The position numbers and the translations under genes are program-made. DNA of 64,000 nt from Yoonia litorea (GTDB lineage: Bacteria; Pseudomonadota; Alphaproteobacteria; Rhodobacterales; Rhodobacteraceae): NCBI RefSeq assembly GCF_900114675.1, contig NZ_FOZM01000001.1, positions 868,001 through 932,000 on the forward strand, in the 5' to 3' direction. Shown in pieces: positions 63,915-64,000 of the stretch (the first letter of the stretch is position 1; each line of letters begins with the position of its first letter). The notes beneath the pieces are model-generated. The model did no database searches and was not told the DNA's origin. It saw only the letters and a list, made by a program, of their open reading frames with translations.

Positions 63915-64000
63915 TCAGGCCTTGCCGCGATAGATATCGACAAGCTTGCCCAGCATGGCCAGCGCATCCGCCCTGTCGCGCTGGAAGCTGTTGCGCCCGA
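63915..64000 (-). CDS. C-terminal fragment, possible class I aldolase
   Basis: The last 27 codons of a minus-strand gene whose start lies past the window. The residues read GRNSFQRDRADALAMLGKLVDIYRGKA. GRNSFQR followed by an amphipathic helix resembles the end of FbaB/DhnA-type class I fructose-bisphosphate aldolase, which often lies near pgk in this group. Too short for a firm call. Confidence 0.4.
   Translation of the reverse strand, partial: GRNSFQRDRADALAMLGKLVDIYRGKA

Overview
The window is a 64 kb stretch of chromosome that reads as a marine alphaproteobacterium of the Rhodobacterales (Roseobacter group). This rests on protein content and gene order, not on a database search: a complete Rhodobacter-type gene transfer agent (GTA) cluster, a DddP-type DMSP lyase, a LuxI/LuxR pair, the secDF-Mth938-ccmABCDG block, an E1-beta subunit carrying its own lipoyl domain, and fabD-fabG-acpP-fabF-mltG. 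Genes are tightly packed, with many ATGA or TGATG stop/start overlaps, and no gap without a gene exceeds 300 bp. I saw no insertion sequence, CRISPR array or integrase.

Layout. 1-9.4 kb: end of der, a TspO-like membrane protein, serS, then yajC-secD-secF (protein export) running into ccmABCDG (haem export and cytochrome c maturation). 9.5-13.2 kb: acnA and a DUF1223 protein. 13.2-15.3 kb: a minus-strand operon for a three-subunit nitrile hydratase/thiocyanate hydrolase family enzyme, ending in an acyltransferase. 15.4-18.5 kb: an orphan fliG-like gene, a LuxR-like autoinducer-binding protein with no DNA-binding domain, a full LuxR and a LuxI. 18.5-24.4 kb: purB, two small proteins, bioY, DUF1328, a hydrolase-OsmC fusion and dddP. 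24.6-26.1 kb: tandem sulfotransferase paralogues. 26.4-31.5 kb: glnB-glnA, the NAD(P)HX repair gene, tRNA-Leu and tig. 31.6-38 kb: secreted or membrane hypotheticals, rpsF-rpsR-rplI, yceI and a cytochrome b561-YceI fusion. 38-43.7 kb: fatty acid synthesis plus mltG. 43.9-57.9 kb: GTA structural genes g1 to g15 plus one small trailing gene. 58-64 kb: cysE, pdhA-pdhB-pdhC, an FtsB-like gene, a GNAT acetyltransferase and the end of a possible class I aldolase.

How parts may work together. The GTA cluster encodes a small terminase, ATPase/nuclease terminase, portal, protease, capsid, connectors, tail tube, short tape measure, baseplate, peptidase and a large receptor-binding protein, so it should build a small tailed particle that packages host DNA. 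In related bacteria GTA production responds to acyl-homoserine lactone signalling, and a complete signalling locus lies 25 kb away; a link here is inference. The most unusual items are the split-beta nitrile hydratase family operon, the HTH-less LuxR beside an intact LuxR/LuxI pair with a shared motif around all three genes, the orphan FliG, dddP beside duplicated sulfotransferases, and candidate RNA structures at the GTA start and after the capsid gene.
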